From the NCBI RefSeq assembly GCF_900095725.1, contig NZ_FMMP01000020.1:1-64000 (forward strand): a DNA stretch of 64,000 nt, in the 5' to 3' direction. Below, in pieces: positions 26,628-34,306 of this stretch; within the stretch, counting starts at the first letter, position 1, and every line of letters starts with the position of its first letter. The translations under genes were made by a program, and so were the position numbers. This DNA comes from Cellulosilyticum sp. I15G10I2. Lineage in GTDB: Bacteria; Bacillota; Clostridia; Lachnospirales; Cellulosilyticaceae. Under the pieces are notes generated by a model, which was given only the letters and a program-made list of their open reading frames with translations, searched no databases and was not told the origin of the DNA.

Positions 26628-28418
26628 ATGTACGGTTATCAAGGTAAGGTTTTAAGAGTTAATCTCACAACAAGTACTTATGCAGTAGAGGCTTTGGATG
26701 AGACAGTTGCAAAGAAATTTATAGGGGGAAGAGGACTTGGGACTAAATTGTATGCAGACGAAGTATCACCGGCTGTTGATGCATTAAGTCCAGAAAACAA
26801 GATTTTATTTGTGACAGGGCCTTTAACAGGGACACCAACTCCAACCGGTGGGAGATATATGGTTGTCACTAAATCACCGCTTACAGGCACAATTGCTTCA
26901 TCTAATTCAGGGGGATACTGGGGGCCAGAACTTAAGTTTGCAGGCTATGATGTTATTATTGTAGAAGGTAAAGCCGAAGAGCCAGTTTATATGATGATTG
27001 AGGATGATAAGATTGAATTTAGACCTGCGGCGCACTTATGGGGTAAAATTGTTTCAGAGACAACTAAAGCACTTGAAGCAGAAACACCTGAAAAGTCTAA
27101 AATATTAACGATTGGACCTGCAGGAGAAAAATTATCACACATAGCAGCGATTATGAATGATTACTCAAGAGCAGCGGGACGTTCAGGAGTAGGGGCAGTA
27201 ATGGGTTCTAAAAACCTTAAAGCTATAGTTGTTAAGGGCAGCAAAAAAGTAGATCTTGCAGATGCAGATGCACTTAAAGTAGTTGTTAAACAATGTATGC
27301 AGCAAATTAAAGATAATGGTGTTACAGGTCAAGGGCTACCTGCATATGGTACAGCTGTTCTTGTTAACATCATTAATGAGAATGGTGTTTTCCCTACAAA
27401 TAACTTCCAAACTTCTCAGTTTGATAAAGCAGAAGAAATCAGTGGTGAAACACTTGCAGAAAAGTACTTAGTTAAAAAAGATCCTTGCTACAGATGTCCA
27501 ATTGCCTGTGGCCGTTACTGTAAAGTTGACGATATTGAAGGTGGTGGACCAGAGTATGAAACCATTTGGGCGTTTGGCGGAGATTGCGGTGTATCAGATA
27601 TGGGAGCTGTTATTAAAGCAAACTTCTGGTGTAATGAAATGGGCTTAGACACGATATCAGCTGGGGCAACTATTGCAGCTGCTATGGAGCTTTATCAAAA
27701 AGGCTATATTAAAGATGAAGAATTAGATGGGCTTTCACTGGAGTTTGGCAATGCTGAGGCAGTTGTAGAATGGACTAAACGCATGGGTATGAGAGAGGGC
27801 CTTGGAAGCAAGATGGCTGAAGGATCTTATAGATTAACAGATGCTTATGGGGTACCAGAGTTATCTATGTCTGTGAAAAAACAAGAGCTGCCAGCATATG
27901 ATCCAAGAGCTATCCAAGGTCAAGGCTTACAGTATGCAACATCTAACCGTGGAGGCTGTCATGTAAGAGGATACCTTATTTCACCTGAAATTCTTGGTTT
28001 ACCAGAAAAATTAGACCGTTTTTCACTTGAAGGCAAAGCAACTTGGGTAAAAGTATTCCAAGATCTTACAGCTTTTATTGATGCATCAGGACTATGTCTC
28101 TTTACTTCGTTTGCAATGGGCGCCGGAGATTATGCAAATATGATCAATGCCGTAATTGGTACTGATTGGACAGCTGAGGATGTACTTACGGCAGGAGAAA
28201 GAATTTGGAATATTGAAAGACTCTATAACTTAGAAGCGGGTATTGATCCATCACAAGATACACTTCCTAAGAGATTATTAGAAGATGGCATAGCAGATGG
28301 ACCTTCTAAAGGAAATGTAGCAAGGCTCTCTGAACTATTGCCAGAGTACTATGCTGAACGTGGCTGGAGTGCAGAAGGTATTCCAACAGAGGATAGAAAA
28401 GCACTGCTTGGACTATAA
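26628..28418 (+). CDS. aor: Tungsten-dependent aldehyde:ferredoxin oxidoreductase
   Basis: The enzyme of about 596 residues oxidises aldehydes to acids (or the reverse) with ferredoxin, using bis-pterin tungsten and a 4Fe-4S cluster. N-terminal pterin-binding motifs include GRGLGTKLYADEV and GGRYMVVTKSPLTG. Cluster ligands are Cys287, Cys290, Cys294 (CYRCPIAC) and Cys490 (GLCLFTSF). That spacing agrees closely with Pyrococcus AOR. The ATG at 26628 with AAAGGGGG is preferred over an in-frame TTG at 26583 that lies inside the riboswitch. The cofactor riboswitch upstream and maturation genes downstream fit this role. Confidence 0.93.
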   Translation: MYGYQGKVLRVNLTTSTYAVEALDETVAKKFIGGRGLGTKLYADEVSPAVDALSPENKILFVTGPLTGTPTPTGGRYMVVTKSPLTGTIASSNSGGYWGPELKFAGYDVIIVEGKAEEPVYMMIEDDKIEFRPAAHLWGKIVSETTKALEAETPEKSKILTIGPAGEKLSHIAAIMNDYSRAAGRSGVGAVMGSKNLKAIVVKGSKKVDLADADALKVVVKQCMQQIKDNGVTGQGLPAYGTAVLVNIINENGVFPTNNFQTSQFDKAEEISGETLAEKYLVKKDPCYRCPIACGRYCKVDDIEGGGPEYETIWAFGGDCGVSDMGAVIKANFWCNEMGLDTISAGATIAAAMELYQKGYIKDEELDGLSLEFGNAEAVVEWTKRMGMREGLGSKMAEGSYRLTDAYGVPELSMSVKKQELPAYDPRAIQGQGLQYATSNRGGCHVRGYLISPEILGLPEKLDRFSLEGKATWVKVFQDLTAFIDASGLCLFTSFAMGAGDYANMINAVIGTDWTAEDVLTAGERIWNIERLYNLEAGIDPSQDTLPKRLLEDGIADGPSKGNVARLSELLPEYYAERGWSAEGIPTEDRKALLGL

Positions 28419-28419
28419 T

Positions 28420-28460
28420 TTCAAAAGTAAAGAGCTTCTTAGGAGGCTCTTTCTTTTGAA
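28420..28460 (+). terminator. Hairpin terminator after the aldehyde oxidoreductase gene
   Basis: TTCAAAAG-AAGAGC pairs with GCTCTTT-TTTTGAA around a short loop. A T-rich right arm supports partial termination, so the three maturation genes may be expressed at a lower level than the enzyme. Confidence 0.65.
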
Positions 28461-28510
28461 ATAGGAAAGTTCGGCCTAAGAGCGCATCGCAATGCTTTAG
28501 GAGGTGAAAA

Positions 28511-29569
28511 ATGTCAGTAGAAAAAGTTCATCAATTAAAAAAAGTTTACCTGGAGCTTACCAATCGCTGCAATTTAAATTGTACAATGTGTTATCGTAAA
28601 ACATGGCATCAGCAGGAGATGGATATGGCAGAGGCGATATTAGAAAAGTGCATCCAGCAAATTAAAAGTATGCCCACTATTAAAGAAATCGTACTCGGAG
28701 GTATTGGAGAACCCACTTTTTCAGAAGAAGTACAAAAAGTAATGCATGCATTAAAAGACTATCATTTAACCCTTACGACAAATGGTACAATCATGCATGA
28801 GTCTATGCGGGAAACAATTGCAGATACAGTTAATCATATGATTATATCTGTTGATGGCACACCAGATGTTTTTTATAGTATTCGCAAGTTTTCGCTGGAA
28901 CAGATTATTGAAAATCTAAAAGCCTTAAACGAGTTCAAGCAAAAAAGAAAATATAAAACACCAACTGTGTCTTTTCAAATGGTACTTTCGGATATGAATA
29001 AAGACAGTGTTTTTCAAATTATCGATTTAGCAGCAGTCCACGAAGTATCTGGAGTCATTATATCTAATGTTTTACCAATGACTATAGAAGATCAAAAGTT
29101 GGCGCTTTATACACGTTATGAAAATAAAGAAATTCAGGCACTTTTTAAGAAAATTCAAAACCATGCTTTTGCAAAAACTGTAGCATTACAGTTACCAGCG
29201 TACCAGTTAAAAACAGAAAGAAGATGCAGATTTATAGAAGATCAAGCAACTATGATTACAGTTTCAGGGGATGTGGTGCCCTGTTACCGATTTGCTCATG
29301 ATGGTACAGAAGTCGTATTTGAACGTCATAAAAGTGTTTGTGCCTATTCTTTTGGCAATCTATCTGAAAAGCCTTTAAATGAAATTTGGGGAAGTGGTAG
29401 GTATGCAGATTTTCGTATGACAGTTTTTAATAATCATTATCCTTCTTGTATTGACTGTGATTTAGCAGATGGATGTGATATGGTAAGGAATTCTGAGATA
29501 GATTGCTATGGCAACATGCCGTCTTGCGGCGATTGTTTGTGGGCAAGAAAACTTATTTATTGCGTATAG
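28511..29569 (+). CDS. Tungsten cofactor oxidoreductase radical SAM maturase
   Basis: The 352-residue radical SAM protein has the cluster motif CNLNCTMC near residue 19, the GGIGEPTF SAM-binding stretch, and a cysteine-rich SPASM-like C-terminus (CRF, VVPCYRF, CIDCDLADGCD, CYGNMPSCGDCLWA). This pattern and its place directly behind a tungsten aldehyde oxidoreductase match the family of W-enzyme radical SAM maturases (TIGR04317 type). The chemistry is unproven; it may modify the enzyme or cofactor. AGGAGG precedes the ATG. Confidence 0.85.
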   Translation: MSVEKVHQLKKVYLELTNRCNLNCTMCYRKTWHQQEMDMAEAILEKCIQQIKSMPTIKEIVLGGIGEPTFSEEVQKVMHALKDYHLTLTTNGTIMHESMRETIADTVNHMIISVDGTPDVFYSIRKFSLEQIIENLKALNEFKQKRKYKTPTVSFQMVLSDMNKDSVFQIIDLAAVHEVSGVIISNVLPMTIEDQKLALYTRYENKEIQALFKKIQNHAFAKTVALQLPAYQLKTERRCRFIEDQATMITVSGDVVPCYRFAHDGTEVVFERHKSVCAYSFGNLSEKPLNEIWGSGRYADFRMTVFNNHYPSCIDCDLADGCDMVRNSEIDCYGNMPSCGDCLWARKLIYCV

Positions 29570-29627
29570 CGTATCATAATGCATCGTTCATTTAACAAAT
29601 ATAAATTTCAGATAGGAGGAGAGGGAA

Positions 29628-29852
29628 ATGCAAATAAAAGTAAGATTATTTGCTACACTGCGTCAAGACCGTGGTAAGGAAGTCATTTTGGATATGAAAG
29701 ATGAGATGAGCCCACAGGATATTATTGATTTGTTAAAAATTCCGAAAGAAGATGTAGCTATATTATTAATTAATGGAAGAGATGGCGCTCTAAATGCCAA
29801 GCTCAGCGCATACGATATTGTATCCATTTTTCCACCGGTTGGAGGCGGATGA
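29628..29852 (+). CDS. MoaD/ThiS-like sulfur carrier protein
   Basis: The 74-residue ubiquitin-like protein begins with QIKVRLFATLRQDRGK and ends with VSIFPPVGGG, the C-terminal di-glycine tail needed for adenylation and thiocarboxylation. It carries one extra Gly beyond the usual two. It should donate sulfur to the pterin, activated by the ThiF-like enzyme encoded next. The last codons double as the ribosome binding site (GGAGGCGG) of that gene. Confidence 0.9.
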   Translation: MQIKVRLFATLRQDRGKEVILDMKDEMSPQDIIDLLKIPKEDVAILLINGRDGALNAKLSAYDIVSIFPPVGGG

Positions 29853-29853
29853 T

Positions 29854-30534
29854 ATGAAAAGATATGCGCGTAACCAAATAACACTTAGTGAAGAAGAAAA
29901 TCAGATGTTACATGATGCAAAAGTATGTGTTGTAGGATGTGGGGGACTCGGAGGCTATAGCATTGAAATGCTTGCAAGACTTGGGGTAGGCACAATTACT
30001 GCCATTGATGGTGATGTATTTGATGAAAGTAATCTTAACAGACAAATTTTATCAGATACACAAAACCTAGGAGAAAGTAAAGCGCTTACAGCCCAAAAGA
30101 GAATCCTGTCAGTTAATCCAGAAACTAATCTATACCCTGTTACAGCATTTTTGACCCCTCAAAATGCAAAGCAATTATTAAAGGATCATGATGTGATTGT
30201 TGACGCACTAGATAGTATTGAGGCAAGATTTTTGATTCAAGAAACTGCCAAGGCGCTGCAAATACCCTTTGTACATGGTGCAATAGCTGGGTGGTACGGG
30301 CAGGTATCAACTATTTTTCCAGGAGAAGACACACTAAATAAAATTTATAAAAATAGAAACTCTACTGGTAAAGAAAAGATAGTGGGAAACCCTGCCTTTA
30401 CACCAGCACTTATAAGTGCCCAGCAGGTGAGTGAAGTTGTTAAGATACTCATTCACCGGGGGGACTTATTAAGAAAAAAAATGCTCTTTATGAATGTATT
30501 AGATCATGAATATGAAGTATTAGAACTCGAGTAG
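29854..30534 (+). CDS. ThiF/MoeB/HesA-type sulfur-carrier activating enzyme
   Basis: The protein of about 226 residues from the ATG at 29854 has the nucleotide-binding GCGGLGGYSIEML (residues 29-41), DGDVFDESNLNRQIL with the conserved Asn-Arg, and VDALDSIEARFLI. It belongs to the E1-like ThiF superfamily and should adenylate the MoaD/ThiS tail encoded just before it. The CxxC zinc pairs of MoeB and ThiF are absent, as in some HesA-like members. An upstream ATG at 29794 lies within the moaD-like gene and is unlikely. Confidence 0.87.
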   Translation: MKRYARNQITLSEEENQMLHDAKVCVVGCGGLGGYSIEMLARLGVGTITAIDGDVFDESNLNRQILSDTQNLGESKALTAQKRILSVNPETNLYPVTAFLTPQNAKQLLKDHDVIVDALDSIEARFLIQETAKALQIPFVHGAIAGWYGQVSTIFPGEDTLNKIYKNRNSTGKEKIVGNPAFTPALISAQQVSEVVKILIHRGDLLRKKMLFMNVLDHEYEVLELE

Positions 30535-30541
30535 TTTTTAA

Positions 30542-30583
30542 AAATAAGGTACTGCGCTTTTTTATAAAGCACAGTACCTTATT
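30542..30583. terminator. Terminator of the tungsten cluster
   Basis: AATAAGGTACTG and CAGTACCTTATT enclose GCGCTTTTTTATAAAGCA, giving a long stem. It lies between the convergent ThiF-like and MerR genes and can serve both. Confidence 0.85.
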
Positions 30584-30597
30584 GACGACGTCGTTTG

Positions 30598-30996
30598 TTA
30601 TATAACTTCGGTGTGATCGGGATGGTCGAGAGTGTATTTTTCATATTGTCCTGTGAAGTACTCTATTTTGTGAGCTACCTTTCGCAAATGATCCTGCATT
30701 TCTTCAATTTGTGTTTCAACACTTTTCTTGTGTGCAATCAACATATCACATCGCTTTTTTAAGGTTTCGTTGCCCTTAATACTGAGTTCAACAAAATCTT
30801 TGATTTGTTTTATAGACATTCCAGTATTTTTAAGGCAGCAGATTAATCCAATCCATTCCAAATCACCTTCTGAATAACGGCGGATTCCGCTTTTACTTCG
30901 GCTTACAAAAGGCAGTAAACCTTCTTTTTCATAGTAACGCAAAACATGGGTTTTTAAATTTGTTTTTTCGGATACTTGCTTAATAGAATAATCCAT
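30598..30996 (-). CDS. MerR family transcriptional regulator
   Basis: The 132-residue protein has an N-terminal MerR helix-turn-helix with wing (KTHVLRYYEKEGLLPFVSRSKSGIRRYSEGDLEWI). A coiled-coil dimerisation helix occupies about residues 80-120. The two cysteines at CCLKN do not form a recognisable metal site, so an organic or aldehyde effector of the AdhR type is more likely than a metal. It is divergent from a MerR-type promoter at 31028-31058. Confidence 0.88.
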   Translation of the reverse strand: MDYSIKQVSEKTNLKTHVLRYYEKEGLLPFVSRSKSGIRRYSEGDLEWIGLICCLKNTGMSIKQIKDFVELSIKGNETLKKRCDMLIAHKKSVETQIEEMQDHLRKVAHKIEYFTGQYEKYTLDHPDHTEVI

Positions 30997-31027
30997 AAAT
31001 CTTTCCTTTCATTTTTTAGTTTATCTA

Positions 31028-31058
31028 TTGACTTAAAGTTAACGTTAAGGTTTAGAAT
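31028..31058 (+). promoter_or_regulatory. MerR-type promoter with 19-bp spacer and operator dyad
   Basis: TTGACT at 31028-31033 and TAGAAT at 31053-31058 are separated by 19 bp. The spacer region holds the near-palindrome CTTAAAGTTAACGTTAAG (31032-31049). An overlong spacer with an internal dyad is the hallmark of promoters activated by MerR-family proteins. It reads away from the MerR gene toward an apparent gene remnant. Confidence 0.75.
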
Positions 31059-31085
31059 TTTATTATACTTCATATTTGAGGGCAT

Positions 31086-31160
31086 CATCAAGTTAAATAT
31101 ATTGATACGGCTGCTGGATATGGCAATGAGCATCCAAGCGGCGGGCTCAAAAAGTTGTAG
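31086..31160 (+). pseudogene. Aldo/keto reductase remnant
   Basis: In one frame this stretch encodes HQVKYIDTAAGYGNEHPSGG, which resembles the N-terminal IDTA-YGNE signature of aldo/keto reductases. It ends at a stop at 31158-31160, and no start codon or remaining domain is present. It lies directly behind the MerR-type promoter. MerR regulators are often paired with such reductases, so this is probably the leftover of a deleted target gene. A chance match cannot be ruled out. Confidence 0.4.
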
Positions 31161-31207
31161 GGACAGGATGTACTTAGAATTTATAAAAGTGCTAGATAAA
31201 GACAGAT

Positions 31208-31246
31208 AAAAACCTCCGCTTGGATGAAATCGCTGCGGAGGTTTTT
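31208..31246. terminator. Terminator of the AGCS symporter gene
   Basis: AAAAACCTCCGC and GCGGAGGTTTTT form a 12-bp stem with a 15-nt loop, working in both directions. Confidence 0.85.
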
Positions 31247-31250
31247 AAAA

Positions 31251-32666
31251 TTATTTATCGTAGGCTGAGCACATTGGTTTTTCTTCTGAGGGTATTTTTG
31301 AAAGATTTCGGCCGATATAATTGTTGGTAATTCTAATGACTACACCAGATAAGAGAAGAACGCCAATTAAGTTAGGGATCGCCATAAGTGCATTGAGTGT
31401 ATCAGATATATCCCAAACGAGGTCAAGGCTGACTGTTGCACCTACAACAATCATTAGAATAAAAGCAATTTTATAAAAGATAATAGATTTTAAGCCAAGG
31501 AGATATTCCATAGCTCTTTCACCGTAATAGGACCAGCCAAGTATAGTTGAGAAAGCAAAGAGTAAAATGGCAATGGTCACAAAATGTCCTGCAAAAGTAC
31601 TAAATCCATCAGAAAATGCGATGATTGCCAGCTCAGAACCCTGAGCCCCTGAATTTAAGGCACCCGTTGAAATAATGACAAAAGCAGTTAAAGAGCAAAC
31701 AATAATTGTATCAAAAAATACTTCGAAAATTCCCCATAAACCTTGTTTAACAGGCTCTTTAATATCAGAAGCAGAGTGTACCATTACTGAACTGCCGAGA
31801 CCTGCTTCATTTGAGAAAACACCTCTTTTAAAGCCCCATTTAATTGCAGAAGCCATCACTGTACCAGCAGCCCCGCCGCCAACAGCTTTTAAACTAAAGG
31901 CTTTTGTAAAAATACTGTTAAAGACTGCTGGAACAAGATTAATATGTAAAATAAGAATAATAAGGGATCCAATAATATAGGCCATTGCCATAAAAGGAAC
32001 TATTTTCTCAGTGACCTTCCCAATACGGCGAATACCACCAACAATAACAAGTGCAACCATTGCTGCAATGAAAAGGCCGGTAATAATAGTTGGAATGTTA
32101 TAGGTTGCATTTAGTGAAGAAGAAATAGAGTTGACTTGAGTCATATTACCAATACCAAAAGATGCACCGACGCAAAAAACAGAAAAGATTACAGCCAGCC
32201 ATTTTTGACCCAGACCTTTTTCAATATAAACCATAGGTCCGCCCATCCACTCATCTTTGGCATTTTTATAACGGTAAAAGATGCCAAGCACATTTTCAGC
32301 ATAATTGGTCATCATACCAAAAATAGCAGAAACCCACATCCAGAAGATAGCACCTTCACCTCCAGCTGTCAGCGCTGTAGCAACCCCAACGATATTTCCA
32401 GTGCCTATAGTTGCAGCTAGTGCAGTTGACAAAGCTTGAAATTGTGTAATAGATTTTTTGTCTTTAGTCGTTGTAACATTCTTGTTTTTAAAGATGGCAA
32501 AAAAAGTTTCATTTAGAACATGACCAAATCTTCTGATCTGAAAAAAGTTGGTTCTGATTGTGAAGTAGATGCCTGTTCCAATAATAAGTATCAGCATAGG
32601 CCAACCCCAAACAACATTATTGACTGCACCATTGATTTTTTCGACTAACTCAATAAATTTTTCCAT
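31251..32666 (-). CDS. Sodium:alanine/glycine symporter (AGCS family)
   Basis: The membrane protein of about 471 residues imports alanine or glycine with sodium. It shows the AGCS signature regions GWPMLILIIGTGIYFTIRT near the N-terminus, ALAATIGTGNIVGVATAL, GAIFWMWVSAIFGMMTNYAE, FKRGVFSNEAGLGSSVMVH and ILGWSYYGERAMEYL, with about ten hydrophobic segments. The ATG at 32666 has AAGGAGGT upstream. An in-frame start at 32723 would add a non-conserved leader and is less likely. The upstream spacer (32667-32880) is AT-rich without a recognisable riboswitch. Confidence 0.93.
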   Translation of the reverse strand: MEKFIELVEKINGAVNNVVWGWPMLILIIGTGIYFTIRTNFFQIRRFGHVLNETFFAIFKNKNVTTTKDKKSITQFQALSTALAATIGTGNIVGVATALTAGGEGAIFWMWVSAIFGMMTNYAENVLGIFYRYKNAKDEWMGGPMVYIEKGLGQKWLAVIFSVFCVGASFGIGNMTQVNSISSSLNATYNIPTIITGLFIAAMVALVIVGGIRRIGKVTEKIVPFMAMAYIIGSLIILILHINLVPAVFNSIFTKAFSLKAVGGGAAGTVMASAIKWGFKRGVFSNEAGLGSSVMVHSASDIKEPVKQGLWGIFEVFFDTIIVCSLTAFVIISTGALNSGAQGSELAIIAFSDGFSTFAGHFVTIAILLFAFSTILGWSYYGERAMEYLLGLKSIIFYKIAFILMIVVGATVSLDLVWDISDTLNALMAIPNLIGVLLLSGVVIRITNNYIGRNLSKIPSEEKPMCSAYDK

Positions 32667-32892
32667 AAGTACCTCCTTAAAATGTTTAGAATATGGGTTT
32701 ATAGAATATATATGTATAGACATATATCTATAGATATCATACAGAGTATTGAAATTAACTAGTTTTTTGTAGAAGATTGAAAATTTTAGAATAATTCTAT
32801 CACGATATGATTACCTGTTCAAGTGTTACTGCAAGAAAATTAAAAAACATTGAAACCAATAGGGAGATATGCTATACTGAGAAAAATTGAAT

Positions 32893-32979
32893 ATTGGGGA
32901 GCTTGTGCATACAGGCTGAGAGGAAGTAAATTGCAGCTTCGACCCATATACCTGATTTGGATAATGCCAACGTAGGAAT
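32893..32979 (+). promoter_or_regulatory. TPP riboswitch (THI element)
   Basis: Conserved aptamer parts are all present: GGGGAGC, ACAGGCTGAGAGG, then GACCC, CCTGATTTGGATAATGCCAACG and TAGGAA. It controls thiW and is followed by an intrinsic terminator, so thiamine pyrophosphate should repress by premature termination. Confidence 0.97.
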
Positions 32980-32999
32980 TTTACATTAATAAATTTAAT

Positions 33000-33033
33000 G
33001 GGACATACCTGTATTGGTATGTCCCATATTTTA
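33000..33033 (+). terminator. TPP riboswitch expression-platform terminator
   Basis: GGGACATACC and GGTATGTCCC form a perfect 10-bp stem with a TGTATT loop, followed by a T-rich stretch. Confidence 0.9.
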
Positions 33034-33058
33034 GTTGTATAGAAAAGGGGTTTAGATT

Positions 33059-33565
33059 ATGAACAGCAAAGTAAAGAAAATTTGTTTGGCAGGTATTTTA
33101 ATTGCATTGGCAGTAACAAGCTCTACCTTTTATATTCCTATTGGTGCAGCGAAATGTTTTCCGATTCAACATCTTATTAATGTTTTAACAGCGGTTTTAT
33201 TAGGACCTTGGTACGGGGTAGGTGTTGCATTTTGTACTTCAATTATTAGAGTTATGTTAGGAACAGGAACGCTGCTCGCTTTTCCAGGCAGTATGTTTGG
33301 GGCACTGCTTGCGGGATTATTATTTCTTAAAAGTAAAAAATTAGTTTTTGCCTTTGTTGGAGAACTTGTAGGTACTGGTATTATTGGGGCACTTGCGGCA
33401 TATCCAATAGCCGTGTTATTAATGGGAAGACAGGCAGCCTTATTTGGGTTTATTATACCTTTTGGAATAAGCTCAGCAGTAGGAGGCGTAGTTGCAATTA
33501 TCATAATAAGTATCATGGATCGCACAAAGGTTATTAAGGTACTCCGCAAAGAAAATGGTATTTAA
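33059..33565 (+). CDS. thiW: Energy-coupling factor S component ThiW (thiamine-precursor uptake)
   Basis: The 168-residue membrane protein has about five to six hydrophobic segments. It has the ThiW pattern FYIPIGAAKCFPIQHLINVL and LLGPWYGVGVAFCTSIIRVMLGTGTLLAFPGS. ThiW is an S component of the shared ECF transporter, thought to import the thiazole precursor. The TPP riboswitch directly upstream strongly supports this. The ECF module genes are not in the window. Confidence 0.93.
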   Translation: MNSKVKKICLAGILIALAVTSSTFYIPIGAAKCFPIQHLINVLTAVLLGPWYGVGVAFCTSIIRVMLGTGTLLAFPGSMFGALLAGLLFLKSKKLVFAFVGELVGTGIIGALAAYPIAVLLMGRQAALFGFIIPFGISSAVGGVVAIIIISIMDRTKVIKVLRKENGI

Positions 33566-33639
33566 TTTGAACTTAACCTATATTTTACTCTAGTAATAAT
33601 GCAAGGATCGTATTATAGTAATAGAGAAAGGGTGATCCA

Positions 33640-34248
33640 ATGCATATTACAACTCATTTGCTAATGGCAAACGTATTATATAAAGAAATTACTTCACAAA
33701 TGGCAATCAAACTAGATTATTTCCATTACGTATATGGCAATATTAAGCCTGATGTTAATCCAGGTGTTATAGATTGGCCGCATTTTTCACATCAAAGTTT
33801 AGAGGATCTTGTAAAGTACTGTGAACATATTATGATTACGCCTATGTCTGTTAAATCACTTTCGGTGGCATTAGGTGTGATTTCACACTTTATATGTGAC
33901 TATCATTGTTTATATCATACAGAGCCTTATAGAAAACAAAAAAATATAGTAAGTATAGCAAAGCATACAGCTTATGAACATTTTTTAGAACTTAGTTTTA
34001 TTAAAAAATGTATCATGGGAGATATTAAAGTGATTGATCAAGTGTGTGGTGAAACTATTGAGGACACAATAAATGGGCGCCTGGCCTTATATAATGATGG
34101 AGCGCATAGTATTGATAAAGATATACATTATGCTGTTAATACAGCGATTTGTATCGTAAAGCAACTTGCAGCATTTATACAAGTGCCAAAAATAGAAGTA
34201 CCGACTATTGGCGTAGCTTATGATTTTTTACAAACTGAGATTATCTAA
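33640..34248 (+). CDS. Zinc-dependent phospholipase C-like protein
   Basis: The 202-residue protein carries spaced metal-ligand motifs of the Zn_dep_PLPC fold: an N-terminal MHITTHLL, YGNIKPDVNP, a WPHFSHQS cluster, HFICDYHCLYH and YEHFLEL. It has no signal peptide, so it is probably cytoplasmic, unlike secreted phospholipase C. The physiological substrate is unknown. GAAAGGGTG precedes the ATG. Confidence 0.72.
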   Translation: MHITTHLLMANVLYKEITSQMAIKLDYFHYVYGNIKPDVNPGVIDWPHFSHQSLEDLVKYCEHIMITPMSVKSLSVALGVISHFICDYHCLYHTEPYRKQKNIVSIAKHTAYEHFLELSFIKKCIMGDIKVIDQVCGETIEDTINGRLALYNDGAHSIDKDIHYAVNTAICIVKQLAAFIQVPKIEVPTIGVAYDFLQTEII

Positions 34249-34250
34249 CT

Positions 34251-34306
34251 AAATGGGATGTTCCGTAAAAGCAGTCTTTATATGCTTTTTACAGAACATC
34301 CCATTT
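34251..34306. terminator. Bidirectional terminator between convergent genes
   Basis: AAATGGGATGTTC and GAACATCCCATTT form the outer stem, with GTAAAAGCA and TGCTTTTTAC inside. It lies in the 58-bp space between the two converging stop codons. Confidence 0.88.

Noticed and set aside
30976-31209. Open reading frame of 77 codons behind the MerR gene
   Set aside because: Its product has no protein-like pattern. The aldo/keto-reductase-like signature lies in a different frame, so this frame is not the gene.
32667-32880. Glycine or other riboswitch before the AGCS symporter
   Set aside because: No conserved aptamer blocks were found, only AT-rich palindromic runs.
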